Of a DNA stretch of 64,000 bases, positions 9,356 through 18,119 are shown piece after piece; within the stretch, counting starts at the first letter, position 1, and every line of letters starts with the position of its first letter. Under the pieces are notes generated by a model that searched no databases, was not told the DNA's origin, and was given only the letters and a program-made list of their open reading frames with translations. Source of the stretch: Methylobacterium tardum (GTDB taxonomy: Bacteria; Pseudomonadota; Alphaproteobacteria; Rhizobiales; Beijerinckiaceae); contig NZ_CP097484.1 of the NCBI RefSeq assembly GCF_023546765.1, positions 5,504,501-5,568,500 of the forward strand, written 5' to 3'. Both the position numbers and the translations under genes were made by a program.

Positions 9356-10237
9356 TCAGGCCGAGACCCCGGTTGCGGACACGGTCTCGGCCGCGAAGGC
9401 GCGGTAGCTGCGCAGCGGCCGGCCGAGCAGCCCGGTCAGGCGCGCGACGTCGCCGGCCTCGGGCAGCATGCCGTCGGTGAGGAAGCGCTCGGCCATGAGG
9501 CGCATGTCGAAGGCCATCCAGCCCGGCATGAAGGCCCGCAGGGTCTGCTCGAACCGGGCGGTGTCGTCGCCGCCATAGGCGACCGGGCGCGCCAGCACCT
9601 CCGACCAGATCGCCGCGACATCCGCGCCGGTCAGCGTGTCCGGACCGACGAGGTTGATCCGGTCGAGCGGGAGCGGCCCGGGGGCCTGCTCGCGGCGCAG
9701 GAGTTCGCGGGCCGCGATCGCGCCGATGTCCCGCACGTCGATCATCGCCAGACCCTTGCTGCCGACCGGCATCGGGTAGACGCCGTGGCCCAGCACCACG
9801 TCCTTGATCGTCAGATCGTTGCTGAAGAAGTAGGCGGGGCGCAGGATGGTGGCGCCGAAGCCCATCCGCTCGATCATGCGCTCGACGGCGAACTTGCCGG
9901 CGAAGTGCGGCACGTTCACGTAGGCGTCGCTGTGGATCACCGACAGGTAGACGATCCGCTCGATGCCGGCCTCCCGGGCGAGATTGAGCGCGATCAGCGC
10001 CTGCGAGACCTCGTCGGGCACCACCGCGTTCAGCAGGAACAGGGTGGAGACGCCCGACAGGGCATTCCGCAGCGCGTCGACATCCAGCAGGTCGCCCTGC
10101 ACGACGGCGATTCCGGCCGGCAGATCGGCCTTGGCGGGATCGCGGACGAGGGCTCGAACCTCCGCCCCCTGCTGCACGAGCTGCGCGACGACGTGGCGGC
10201 CGACCGTGCCGGTGGCGCCGGTTACGAGGATGGTCAT
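9356..10237 (-). CDS. NmrA-like NAD(P)H-binding oxidoreductase
   Basis: An atypical SDR of 293 residues. It begins MTILVTGATGTVGRHVVAQL, the Rossmann nucleotide-binding motif of NmrA/QOR2-type proteins. The classical Tyr-x-x-x-Lys is replaced by HFAGKFAVERMIE, and RPAYFFSN and IDVRDIGAIAA are typical of this group, whose members reduce quinones or sense NADP. The ATG at 10237 follows GGAG. It is divergent from the LysR-type regulator starting at 10340, which probably controls it. Confidence 0.87.
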   Translation of the reverse strand: MTILVTGATGTVGRHVVAQLVQQGAEVRALVRDPAKADLPAGIAVVQGDLLDVDALRNALSGVSTLFLLNAVVPDEVSQALIALNLAREAGIERIVYLSVIHSDAYVNVPHFAGKFAVERMIERMGFGATILRPAYFFSNDLTIKDVVLGHGVYPMPVGSKGLAMIDVRDIGAIAARELLRREQAPGPLPLDRINLVGPDTLTGADVAAIWSEVLARPVAYGGDDTARFEQTLRAFMPGWMAFDMRLMAERFLTDGMLPEAGDVARLTGLLGRPLRSYRAFAAETVSATGVSA

Positions 10238-10294
10238 GGGAGCACTCCGGGTTGATGTCGTGGACAGCCCGAAGATGCGTGATCCACCTGTGCG

Positions 10295-10313
10295 CCAATA
10301 GACGGTATATTGG
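10295..10313. promoter_or_regulatory. Candidate LysR operator between divergent genes
   Basis: The inverted repeat CCAATA-GACGGTA-TATTGG (arms of six, spacer of seven) lies in the 102-base gap between the NmrA-like gene and the LysR gene. A short A/T-containing dyad with a T-N11-A core is what LysR-type regulators bind, and its position 27 bases before the LysR start fits autoregulation plus control of the divergent gene. Binding is inferred from position and symmetry. Confidence 0.5.
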
Positions 10314-10339
10314 GATGCACTGTCTCGCTGGTGGAACGG

Positions 10340-11233
10340 ATGGATCTCCTCGCCCTCGCCGATTTCAACCTGGTCGCCCGCCACGGCGGGTTCGGACGCG
10401 CCGCCCGGGCCACCGGACGCCCGAAGGCCACGCTGTCCCGCCGGGTCGCGGAGCTGGAGGGCAGCCTGGGCTTGCGCCTGCTGGAACGCGGGACGCGCAT
10501 CCTGACGCTCACCGAGGAGGGGCGGGCGCTCCACGCACGCTCCGGTGCCCTGCTGACCGAGCTTGAGGAGGTTGCGGCGGGGATCGCGGCGGGCGGACGC
10601 AACCCGCGGGGGCGCCTGAGGATCAGCGCCCCGCTGCTGTTCTCGCAGACCGCCATGGGCCGGCTCGCCGCCGGATTCGCCGGGCGATTTCCGGAGGTCC
10701 GGCTCGAGGTGACGACGGAGGATCGCGCCGTCGACATGGTCGAGGAGGGCTATGACCTCGTGATCCGAGTCAATCCGGACCCGGATGACAGCCTGGTCGG
10801 GCGGATCTTCCTGCGCGACCGGCTCGTCGTGGTCGCGAGCCCGGGTCTCGATCGCGGCGTGGACGGCGCTGCCGTCCCGGCCGTCCTGCGCGGCGGGAGC
10901 GATCCCGTGTCCGCCTGGACCGTGACGGGACCGACAGGCCGGGTGCGCATCGCGGTCGATCCGGTCCTGCACCTGTCCTCGCTGATCATGGTGCGCGACG
11001 CGGTCCGGGCGGGCGCCGGCGCCGCCTGCCTGCCGGTCTCGCTGGTCGGCCGCGATCTCGCGGCCGGCACGCTGGTGCATTGGGGCGATGCGGACGGCCC
11101 GGAGATCGCGCTGTGGGCGCTCTACCCGTCGCGCCGGCTGCTGAGCGCGCGGGTGTCGGCCTTCCTCGACCACCTGAAGGCGGCCTTCCCGCTCGGCACG
11201 CCGGAGGAGCTGGCGACCTTCATCGGCAGCTGA
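10340..11233 (+). CDS. LysR-family transcriptional regulator
   Basis: A 297-residue LTTR. The N-terminal winged helix reads DLLALADFNLVARHGGFGRAA then GRPKATLSRRVAELEGSLGLRLLERGTR, and the C-terminal half is a periplasmic-binding-like sensor (GRLRISAPLLFSQTAMGRLAAGF, and EDRAVDMVEEGYDLVIRV). This sensor resembles the group that controls quinone-reductase-type neighbours. ATG 10340 is preferred; a TTG at 10310 in frame would add ten residues. Divergent from the NmrA-like reductase. Confidence 0.88.
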   Translation: MDLLALADFNLVARHGGFGRAARATGRPKATLSRRVAELEGSLGLRLLERGTRILTLTEEGRALHARSGALLTELEEVAAGIAAGGRNPRGRLRISAPLLFSQTAMGRLAAGFAGRFPEVRLEVTTEDRAVDMVEEGYDLVIRVNPDPDDSLVGRIFLRDRLVVVASPGLDRGVDGAAVPAVLRGGSDPVSAWTVTGPTGRVRIAVDPVLHLSSLIMVRDAVRAGAGAACLPVSLVGRDLAAGTLVHWGDADGPEIALWALYPSRRLLSARVSAFLDHLKAAFPLGTPEELATFIGS

Positions 11234-11279
11234 AGGCGGCAGCGCTCCGGCGACGCGCCCGGGGCCGGCTTGCCATATC

Positions 11280-11293
11280 CATAACGCGTTATG
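11280..11293. promoter_or_regulatory. Perfect 14-base palindrome, candidate MarR operator
   Basis: CATAACGCGTTATG is a perfect palindrome, standing out as A/T-flanked in a GC-rich context. It ends 24 bases before the ATG of the MarR-GNAT gene, where a repressor would block its promoter. MarR proteins typically bind A/T-rich palindromes of this length, so autoregulation is likely. Confidence 0.65.
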
Positions 11294-11317
11294 TATATCG
11301 CGCTCAGGAGCGATGCC

Positions 11318-12289
11318 ATGAGCGCCGACATACTGCACGACCTGGGGCCCCTGTTCCTCGGCAGCCGCCTCAAGCGCCTGTCCGACCGGTTCCAGGGGGA
11401 CGCGACCAAGATCCTGCGGGAGGAGGGGCTCGGGATTCAGCCGGCGCAATTCCCGCTCCTCGCCGCGGTCGATCGCTACGGCCCCATGACCGTCAACGAT
11501 GCCGCCCTTGCTCTCGGTGTGAGCCAGCCGGCCGTCACCCGCACGGCGGCGAGCCTCGTGGAAGCCGGGCTCCTGACCGAGACCCGCTCCGACCGCGACC
11601 TGCGCCAGAAGGCCCTGTCGCTCAGCGCCGCCGGGCAGGCGCTGATGGCGCGCGCCAAGGCGACGCTGTGGCCCCGGGTCCACGCGGCCGTGACCGACCT
11701 GTGCGACGGCCTGACCGGTCCGCTGCTGGACCAGCTCGCCGGGCTGGAGCGCCGGCTCGATGACCGCGCCTTCGCGGCGCGCGTCCAGGCCGGCCCCCGC
11801 GGGAGCGGCGAGCGGCCGGCGCTCACGATCCGCGACTATGCGGACGATCTGGCCGAGGCCTTCTACGCCATCAACGCCGAGTGGATCGCGGCGATGTTCG
11901 CCCTGGAGGAGAACGACCGCCGGATCCTGTCCGACCCGCGCGGCGAGATCCTGGATCGGGGTGGTCTCATCCTGTTCGTCGAGGCCGAGGGTCTGGGTGT
12001 CGTCGGCACCTGCGCACTGATGACCACCAGTCCGGGCTGCTTCGAGCTCACCAAGATGGCGGTGTCGGAGCGGGCACGCGGATTGAAGGCCGGCGAGCAC
12101 CTGCTGCGCGCCGTCCTAGCCCGCGCCGGGACGATGGACATCGAGACGCTCTACCTGCTGACCAACACCGCGTGCGCGGCGGCGATCCATCTCTACGAGA
12201 AGGTCGGGTTCCGGCACGATGCCGAGATCATGGACCGCTTCGGACGGCGTTACGCCCGCTGCAACGTGGCAATGCGCTACGAACCGTGA
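11318..12289 (+). CDS. MarR-type regulator fused to a GNAT acetyltransferase
   Basis: A 323-residue two-domain protein. Residues about 1-150 form a MarR winged helix (FPLLAAVDRYGPMTVNDAALALGVSQPAV, then LVEAGLLTETRSDRDLRQKALSLSAAG with the MarR wing). Residues about 165-320 form a GNAT domain, with the acetyl-CoA loop in KMAVSERARGLKAGEHLL and the C-terminal TNTACAAAIHLYEKVGFRH. Such fusions are a known bacterial group, with the GNAT part perhaps sensing or modifying a metabolite. CAGGAG at 11305-11310 supports the ATG at 11318. The palindrome just upstream suggests autoregulation. Confidence 0.87.
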   Translation: MSADILHDLGPLFLGSRLKRLSDRFQGDATKILREEGLGIQPAQFPLLAAVDRYGPMTVNDAALALGVSQPAVTRTAASLVEAGLLTETRSDRDLRQKALSLSAAGQALMARAKATLWPRVHAAVTDLCDGLTGPLLDQLAGLERRLDDRAFAARVQAGPRGSGERPALTIRDYADDLAEAFYAINAEWIAAMFALEENDRRILSDPRGEILDRGGLILFVEAEGLGVVGTCALMTTSPGCFELTKMAVSERARGLKAGEHLLRAVLARAGTMDIETLYLLTNTACAAAIHLYEKVGFRHDAEIMDRFGRRYARCNVAMRYEP

Positions 12290-12646
12290 CCGGGATGGCC
12301 GCAGGCGGGCCGCCATTATCCGGCGTACCGGCTCCAGTTGCGCAGGTCTTCGATCCGCCGGATGGGTCTCATGTCCCGAACCGGCCCGGTCGTGCCGGGC
12401 AAGTCTTGCTGCGCAGCCTCGGCGGATCTGCAGGATCGACGGCAGCTCAGTAACGGAGAAGCACAGGTCGGCGCTCCCGTTATGGAGGCGGCCTTGGAAA
12501 GACGTTCCGGTCTGCCCTGAAAATACGGAACCTCTTTCTGCGGGCCGGGGGATATCTTGGCGATGCTCCGGATGGGCCTGCCGTGATTCAGGGTCGGCCG
12601 GTTCGTGCAGGGCCGAGCGCCCGCCCGTCTGCAAGGAGATCTCCGC
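12290..12646. other. Intergenic region upstream of the sulfonate-type binding protein
   Basis: No gene is recognised in these 357 bases. A short hairpin GCCCGG-TCGTG-CCGGGC lies at 12384-12400 but has no T tract on either strand. The right end carries a strong ribosome binding site, AAGGAGAT, at 12632-12639. Control sequences for the downstream gene probably lie here; I see no recognisable operator. Confidence 0.4.
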
Positions 12647-13582
12647 GTGACGACCACACGACGCCGGGTCGCGGCTCTGCTTGTTGCCCTCGGCGCCGGC
12701 CTCGCGACCGCGACGGGCGCGGCCGCGCAGGCGGCACCCAAAGAGTTTCGGATCGGCTACCAGAAGGTCGGCGTGGTCGTGGTGGCTCGCCAGCAGCGGA
12801 CCATCGAGAAGCGCTTGGCGCCGCAGGGCATCGCGGTGCGCTGGGTCGAGTTCCAGGCCGGACCGCCGCTGCTCGAAGCGCTCAACGCCGGCAGCCTCGA
12901 CTTCGGCTTCGCCCAGGCGGCCGGCAGCACCCTCGTCTATGTCGGCGCCTCGGTGCTGTCCGGCGACGGCGAGGCCATCGTGGTGAAGGCAGGCTCGCCG
13001 ATCCGGACCGTGGCGGATCTCAAGGGCCGCACGGTCGCGGTCGGGCGCGGCACCAGTTCCCACAACCTGCTGGTGACGGCGCTCGAGAAGGCGGGCCTCA
13101 GCATCTCCGACGTCAAGCCGGCTTACCTGCTGCCCTCCGATGCCGGCCCCGCTTTCGCGAATGGCAGCGTCGAGGCCTGGGTGATCTGGGATCCGTATCT
13201 CGCCCTGGCGCAGGCGCAGAACGACACGCGGATCCTCACGACCTCCCGGCAGACGCACGCCGTGTCGGACTTCTTCCTGGCCAGCCGCACCTTCGCCGAC
13301 CGGTATCCCGGGATCGTGACGGCGGCTGTAGAGGGCATGGCGGAGGCGGCTTCCTGGGCGGAGGTCCACCGGGATCAGGTGGCGCAGGCGCTCGCGACCG
13401 TCACGGGCGTGCCGTACGCGATCGAGAAGGGCGTCGCCGACCGCACTGAATTCGGCGTCGGCCCGGTCACGGAGGCGCTCCTCGCCAAGCAGCAGGCGAC
13501 GGCCGACCGATTTCACCGGCTCGGGCTGATCCCGCGCGCCATCCAGGTCCGGGACGCGGTCTGGACGCCGCCTCGGACCTAA
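12647..13582 (+). CDS. ssuA: Aliphatic sulfonate-type ABC transporter substrate-binding protein
   Basis: A 311-residue binding protein of the SsuA/NMT1-like family. A signal peptide covers about residues 1-28 (LLVALGAGLATATG, cleavage after AAA). The mature part starts EFRIGYQKVGVVVVARQQ, typical of SsuA, and the ligand region includes GSLDFGFAQAAGSTLVYVG and AVGRGTSSHNLLVTALEKAG. The GTG at 12647 follows AAGGAGAT by seven bases. No SsuB, SsuC or SsuD gene is adjacent, so it either serves a transporter encoded elsewhere or is a duplicate. The ligand could also be taurine or another small anion. Confidence 0.85.
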   Translation: MTTTRRRVAALLVALGAGLATATGAAAQAAPKEFRIGYQKVGVVVVARQQRTIEKRLAPQGIAVRWVEFQAGPPLLEALNAGSLDFGFAQAAGSTLVYVGASVLSGDGEAIVVKAGSPIRTVADLKGRTVAVGRGTSSHNLLVTALEKAGLSISDVKPAYLLPSDAGPAFANGSVEAWVIWDPYLALAQAQNDTRILTTSRQTHAVSDFFLASRTFADRYPGIVTAAVEGMAEAASWAEVHRDQVAQALATVTGVPYAIEKGVADRTEFGVGPVTEALLAKQQATADRFHRLGLIPRAIQVRDAVWTPPRT

Positions 13583-14042
13583 GCGGGTGTCGCCAGAATG
13601 GCGCCGGTTCTAAGGCTCCCGCCTCGTCATTCCGGGGCCGCGCAGCGGAGCCCGGAATCCAGAGCCGCCGATGCGCGCAGACCTTGCACCACCTGCGGTT
13701 CTGGATTGCCCGCCTCTAGCGTGCCCCGTCGGGTCCGGGCTCGCCTTCGGCGTTTCGGGAGGACAGCGGGGATCATCCCATGTTGGGAGATGAATGTTCC
13801 AGCCGGTGTCGCCCGGAGCCCGCAGGCGGGGAGGGCGCGGCGCGGCCAGCGATCCGCCCGCACGGGAGAGGGGGCGTCGGGTCCATCAAAATCGTCGGTG
13901 CTTCCCGGCCGCGGACCGTGGGCCGGACGAGGCAACGCTGCTTGGAGCCTTGATCATGCACCATCCGGGAGGCCGCAGACCACCTCTCTGGATGATGCGC
14001 CGCGAAGCGGGGACATCCGCCGTGGACGTCCCCGCGTGACGC
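13583..14042. other. Intergenic region with repeat copy 2
   Basis: This 460-base gap separates two converging genes (the binding protein and paoC). The left part is the palindromic repeat at 13625-13770. The rest, including short frames up to about 160 codons, has no family resemblance and is Arg/Pro-rich on all strands. I see no further gene or clear terminator. Confidence 0.45.
13625..13770. repeat. Dispersed palindromic repeat, copy 2
   Basis: CGTCATTCCGGGGCCGCGCA, then GCGGAGCCCGGAATCCAGAG, match the left half of the copy at 295-410 nearly base for base, and CTGCGGTTCTGGATTGCC matches its centre. The right arm is longer and more diverged (GTCCGGGCTCGCCTTCGGCG, then a GGAGGAC-type end), so this copy is partly decayed. 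Like copy 1 it lies between genes. Confidence 0.65.
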
Positions 14043-16262
14043 TCAGGCCGCGTCCGGCATGCGCTCGAGGAGCTTGTCGAGGGTGATCGGGTAGTCGCGC
14101 ACGCGGATGCCGGTGGCGTTGTAGATCGCGTTCGCCACCGCGGCGCCGACCCCGCTGATGCCGAGCTCGCCCACGCCCTTCGCTTTCATGGGCGAGGACA
14201 TCGGGTCGACCTCGTCGAGGAAGAACACCTCCTGGTGCGGGATGTCGGCATGGACCGGCACCTCGTAGCCGGCCAGGTCGTGGTTGGCGAAGAAGCCGCG
14301 CTTGGTGTCGACGGCCAGCTCCTCCATCAGGGCCGCGCCGGTGCCCATGACCATGCCGCCGATCACCTGGCTGCGGGCGGATTTCGGGTTGAGGATCCGC
14401 CCGGCCGCGCAGACCGCCAGCATCCGCCGGACCCGCACCTCCGCGGTATAGGCGTCCACCGCGACCTCGGCGAAATGCGCCCCGAAGGTCGAGACCTGCT
14501 GCACCTTCGAGATCTTGCCGAATTCGATCGCGTCCTCGGCCACCAGCTCGCCGTCGGCCGCGGCCTGGGCGAGCGGGATCGCGCGGTTGCCGGCGCGGAC
14601 CTCGCCGTCCTCGAACACCGCGTCGGTGGCGTTGAAGCCGAGCTTCTGCGCGACGGCCTCCCGCAGCTTCACGCAGGCCGCGTAGACGCCCGCGGTCGGC
14701 GAGTTGGCGCCGAACTGGCCGCCCGAGCCCGACGAGACCGGGAAGTCCGAGTCGCCCAGCCGCGCCACGACGCGGTCGAGGGGCACGCCCATCATCTCGG
14801 CCGCGGTCTGCGCGATGATCGTGTAGCTGCCGGTACCGATATCGGTCATATCGGTCTCGACCGTGACTCTGCCGTCGCGATCGAGCCGCACCCGGGCACC
14901 CGACTTCAGCACCATGTTGTTGCGGAACGCCGCCGCCATGCCGAGGCCGATGAGCCGCTGGCCCTCCCGGACCTGCCCGGGCTTCGGGTTGCGCTTGGCC
15001 CAGCCGAACTTCTCGGCGCCGAGCTTCAGGCAACCGACGAGGTCGCGGTGCGAGAACGGGCGGTCCGGCTGGTTCGGATCGACCTGGGTGTCGTTCCGAA
15101 TGCGGAATTCCACCGGGTCGAGGCCGAGCTTCTCGGCCATCTCGTCCATGGCGATCTCGAGCACCGCCAAGCCCGGCGCCTCGCCCGGCGCCCGCATGGC
15201 GTTGCCCTCGGGCAGGTCGAGATGGGCGAGCTTCATGGCGGTCAGGCGGTTCGCCCCCGCGTAGAGGAATTTGGTCTGGTTCACCGCCGTCTCGGGATCG
15301 CCGTCCGGCAGGTTGCCGGACGTGCTCTCGTGAGCGATCGCCGTGATGGTGCCGTCCTGGGTCGCGCCGATCCGCACCCGCTGGATCGTGGCCGGCCGGT
15401 GGGTGGTGTTGTTGGCGATGAGCGGGCGCGTCAGCGCCACCTTTACGGGCCGCCCCGCCGCCTTGGCGGCGAGCGCCGCCAGGACCGCGTCGGCGCGCAC
15501 GAACAGCTTGCCGCCGAAGCCGCCGCCGACGAACGGCGCGTCGAGCCGGACCTTCTCCTTGGGCAGGCCGAGCATCTTGGCGAGGCTGCCGTGGCCCCAG
15601 CCGATCATCTGGTTGGAGGTCCAGAGCGTGACCTTGTCGCCGTCCCAGGCCGCGGTCGTGGCGTGCGGCTCCATCATGGCGTGGCTCTCGTCGGCGGTCG
15701 TGTAGGTCGCGTCGAGCGTCACGGGGGCCTGCGCGAACGCGCCCTCGAAATCGCCGACCCGCTCCTCGCCGTCGCCGCCGCTGCCCTCGCCGCTGTCGGC
15801 CGGGACCGGCTTGGCCGATTTCGCCGCCTCGGCGAGGTCGAACGCGCCGTCCTCCGGGGCGTATTCCACCGCGACCAGGAAGGAGGCCGCCCGGGCCTGC
15901 TCGAAGGTCTCGGCCACCACCACGGCGATCGCCTGATGGTAGTGCTGGATCACGTCGCCGCCGAACAGGTAGGCGACGTTCATCACGCCGCGCTCGATCC
16001 GCGGCGTGTCGAGGGTGGTGACGATCGCGATCACGCCGGGGGCGGCCTTCGCCGCCGCGGTGCCGATCCGGCGCACGCGGCCCTTGGCGATGCCGGCGCC
16101 GAGCACGTAGCCGTAGGCGGCGTTGGGCGCCACGTCGTGGCGCTCGTAGGCGTAGGGTGCGGTGCCGGTGGTCTTGTACTTGCCGTCGATGCGGTCGGTG
16201 GGCCGGCCCACGACCTTGAGGCGGTCGATCGGGTTCGGGCCCGCGGGGGTGTCGAACTTCAT
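14043..16262 (-). CDS. paoC: Molybdopterin-binding subunit of aldehyde oxidoreductase (PaoC-type)
   Basis: The large catalytic subunit, 739 residues, of a xanthine-oxidase-family enzyme. Near the N-terminus it has GRPTDRIDGKYKTTGTAPYA; molybdenum-cofactor loops include APFVGGGFGGKL, MRAPGEAPGLAVLEIAMDE and SGGQFGANSPTAG; the catalytic glutamate is in KGVGELGISG near the C-terminus. The length and order (2Fe-2S, FAD, Mo subunits) match E. coli PaoABC, a periplasmic enzyme that oxidises aromatic and other aldehydes to acids. It starts three bases after the paoB stop. No PaoD/XdhC-like maturation gene is adjacent, so cofactor insertion must rely on a gene elsewhere. Confidence 0.88.
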   Translation of the reverse strand: MKFDTPAGPNPIDRLKVVGRPTDRIDGKYKTTGTAPYAYERHDVAPNAAYGYVLGAGIAKGRVRRIGTAAAKAAPGVIAIVTTLDTPRIERGVMNVAYLFGGDVIQHYHQAIAVVVAETFEQARAASFLVAVEYAPEDGAFDLAEAAKSAKPVPADSGEGSGGDGEERVGDFEGAFAQAPVTLDATYTTADESHAMMEPHATTAAWDGDKVTLWTSNQMIGWGHGSLAKMLGLPKEKVRLDAPFVGGGFGGKLFVRADAVLAALAAKAAGRPVKVALTRPLIANNTTHRPATIQRVRIGATQDGTITAIAHESTSGNLPDGDPETAVNQTKFLYAGANRLTAMKLAHLDLPEGNAMRAPGEAPGLAVLEIAMDEMAEKLGLDPVEFRIRNDTQVDPNQPDRPFSHRDLVGCLKLGAEKFGWAKRNPKPGQVREGQRLIGLGMAAAFRNNMVLKSGARVRLDRDGRVTVETDMTDIGTGSYTIIAQTAAEMMGVPLDRVVARLGDSDFPVSSGSGGQFGANSPTAGVYAACVKLREAVAQKLGFNATDAVFEDGEVRAGNRAIPLAQAAADGELVAEDAIEFGKISKVQQVSTFGAHFAEVAVDAYTAEVRVRRMLAVCAAGRILNPKSARSQVIGGMVMGTGAALMEELAVDTKRGFFANHDLAGYEVPVHADIPHQEVFFLDEVDPMSSPMKAKGVGELGISGVGAAVANAIYNATGIRVRDYPITLDKLLERMPDAA

Positions 16263-16265
16263 GGC

Positions 16266-17216
16266 TCAGGCCCTCGCTTGGTTGAGCGCGGCGGTCAGCG
16301 TCCGCTCGGCGAGCGTCAGCTTGAAGGCGTTCTCGTGGGTCGGCTTGGCGTCGGCGAAGACCCGGGACGTCACGGCCCTGGCGCCCTTCGGGAGATCGGC
16401 TTCGGCCGCCTCCACCCGCCAGGGTTTGTGGGCGACGCCGCCGAAGGCGACGTGGCCACTGCCGTCCTTGCCCAGGATCGCCGCCACCGAGACCAGCGCG
16501 TAGGCGTAGGAGGCGCGGTCGCGGACCTTGCGGTAGATATGCGTGCCGGCGACCGGCTTCGGCAGCGTCACCGCGGTGATCAGCTCGCCGGGCTTGAGGG
16601 TGGTGTCGCGCTGCGGCTCGTCGCCGGGCAGGCGGTGGAACTCGGCGATCGGGATGCTGCGCCCGCTGCCGGCGGCGTCGACCGTCTCGACGGTGGCGTC
16701 GAGCACGCGCATGGCCACCGCCATGTCGCCGGGATGCGTGGCGATGCAGGCCTCGCTGCCGCCGATCACCGCCAGCGACCGGTTCACGCCATCGAGGGCC
16801 GCGCAGCCGGAGCCGGGCGCGCGCTTGTTGCAGGCCTGCGCGGTGTCGTAGAAATACGGGCAGCGCGTCCGCTGGAGCAGGTTGCCGGCGGTGGTCGCCC
16901 TGTTGCGCAGCTGGCCCGAGGCCCCCGCGAGCAGCGCCCGGCTCAAGACCCCGTAATCCTTGCGCACCCGCGGATGGGCGGCGAGGTCGGTGTCGCGCAC
17001 CAGCGCGCCGATGCGCAGGCCGCCCTCTTCGGTCGGCTCGACCGTGTCGAGTCCGAGGCCGTTCACGTCCACGAGGTGGCGCGGCGTCTCGATCTGCAGC
17101 TTCATCAGGTCGAGCAGGTTGGTGCCGCCGGCGATGAACTTGGCGTCGGGCGTGGCGGCGACGGCCGCGGCAGCTTCCGCCGGCGTGCCGGGGCGCTCGT
17201 AGGTGAAGGACTTCAT
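16266..17216 (-). CDS. paoB: FAD-binding subunit of aldehyde oxidoreductase (PaoB-type)
   Basis: A 316-residue FAD subunit. The FAD pyrophosphate loop is [15 protein letters not shown] near residue 30, and the second FAD motif is [20 protein letters not shown]. Three cysteines in RCPYFYD, QACNKR and GSGCAA mark the extra 4Fe-4S cluster seen in PaoB and 4-hydroxybenzoyl-CoA reductase-like subunits. Its ATG overlaps the paoA stop (ATGA), and it ends four bases before paoC. The complex passes electrons from the Mo site through the clusters to FAD. Confidence 0.88.
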   Translation of the reverse strand: MKSFTYERPGTPAEAAAAVAATPDAKFIAGGTNLLDLMKLQIETPRHLVDVNGLGLDTVEPTEEGGLRIGALVRDTDLAAHPRVRKDYGVLSRALLAGASGQLRNRATTAGNLLQRTRCPYFYDTAQACNKRAPGSGCAALDGVNRSLAVIGGSEACIATHPGDMAVAMRVLDATVETVDAAGSGRSIPIAEFHRLPGDEPQRDTTLKPGELITAVTLPKPVAGTHIYRKVRDRASYAYALVSVAAILGKDGSGHVAFGGVAHKPWRVEAAEADLPKGARAVTSRVFADAKPTHENAFKLTLAERTLTAALNQARA

Positions 17217-17839
17217 GCCCGCGCTCCCGCGACCTCGGTCATCGCCTCGACGATGTTGGAATAGGCGCCGCAGCGGCAGATGTTGCCGCTCATGCGCTCG
17301 CGGATCTCGGCCTCCGTCACCTGGGGGGCGGCCTCGAGGTCCGCGGTCACGTGGCTCGGGATGCCGGCCTTGATCTCCTCGAGGACGGCGACGCCCGAGC
17401 AGATCTGGCCCGGCGTGCAGTAGCCGCACTGGTAGCCATCGTGCTTCACGAAGGCCGCCTGCATCGGGTGCAGGTGGTCCGGCTGGCCGAGCCCCTCGAT
17501 CGTGGTGATCTCGGCGCCCTGGTACATGACCGCCAGCGTCAGGCAGGCGTTGATGCGTCGGCCGTCGGCGATCATCGTGCAGGCGCCGCACTGGCCGTGG
17601 TCGCAGCCCTTCTTGGAACCGGTCAGGTGCAGATGCTCGCGCGCCGCGTCGAGCAGGCTGGTCCGGGTATCGAGTTCGAGGTCCCGGCGCTGGCCGTTCA
17701 CCGTCAGGGTGACCTTCGCGAGGACCGGTTCGTCGGTCCGTACGGTCCCGGCACCTGCGCCCTCGGGCGCGCCGGCCGCGGCGGTAGCTCCCACCATCAA
17801 GTCTCTCCGGTTCAGATCATCACGTCGCGAACGCTGCAT
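17213..17839 (-). CDS. paoA: 2Fe-2S subunit of aldehyde oxidoreductase with Tat signal (PaoA-type)
   Basis: A 208-residue ferredoxin-like subunit. The N-terminus has a twin-arginine motif, [14 protein letters not shown], so the assembled enzyme is exported folded to the periplasm. Two 2Fe-2S centres are shown by [12 protein letters not shown] (plant-type) and [10 protein letters not shown] with [15 protein letters not shown] (alpha-helical). The start at 17839 is chosen because GGGAGATCGGG precedes it; the open frame extends further but with unrelated sequence. It is first in the paoABC operon. Confidence 0.88.
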   Translation of the reverse strand: MQRSRRDDLNRRDLMVGATAAAGAPEGAGAGTVRTDEPVLAKVTLTVNGQRRDLELDTRTSLLDAAREHLHLTGSKKGCDHGQCGACTMIADGRRINACLTLAVMYQGAEITTIEGLGQPDHLHPMQAAFVKHDGYQCGYCTPGQICSGVAVLEEIKAGIPSHVTADLEAAPQVTEAEIRERMSGNICRCGAYSNIVEAMTEVAGARA

Positions 17840-18119
17840 CCCGATCTCCCGGCCTGGGGCAGGGAGAGGACCGGCACGGGCCGGCCCGTCGCGGGCGGGA
17901 TGCCCCAGGGAAACACCGACACCCTGGATTTGCTCCAAGGTATGGCGCGCCGGCGCGATGATCAGGGGGGCGGGCGCGTCTGCGGCGTTCCGGCAGGAGG
18001 GCGGGGGCGGCCGGTCCCGGCGGGGAGCCCAGCACCGGGACGACGATCCTGTCTGCGGGCCCGCCCCCGCGTCCGGGGCGACGGCGGGACCCGGAACGCG
18101 CGAGGAGAGGGGCCGGGGC
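17840..18119. promoter_or_regulatory. Upstream region of paoABC
   Basis: The 280 bases between the 5' end of paoA and the 3' end of the dehydrogenase gene upstream hold no recognisable gene. The paoABC promoter should lie here, as the gap is long and a separate ribosome binding site is present. I see no clear -35/-10 pair or terminator hairpin. Confidence 0.3.

Noticed and set aside
12384..12400. Hairpin as terminator of the MarR-GNAT gene
   Set aside because: Only six base pairs and no T tract; expected by chance at this GC content.
13598..14086. 162-codon plus-strand frame after the sulfonate-type binding protein
   Set aside because: It reads through the palindromic repeat, is Arg/Gly/Pro-rich and has no family resemblance.
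14235..17264. 1009-codon plus-strand frame opposite paoC and paoB
   Set aside because: No family motif; composition is that of an antisense frame of the Pao genes.
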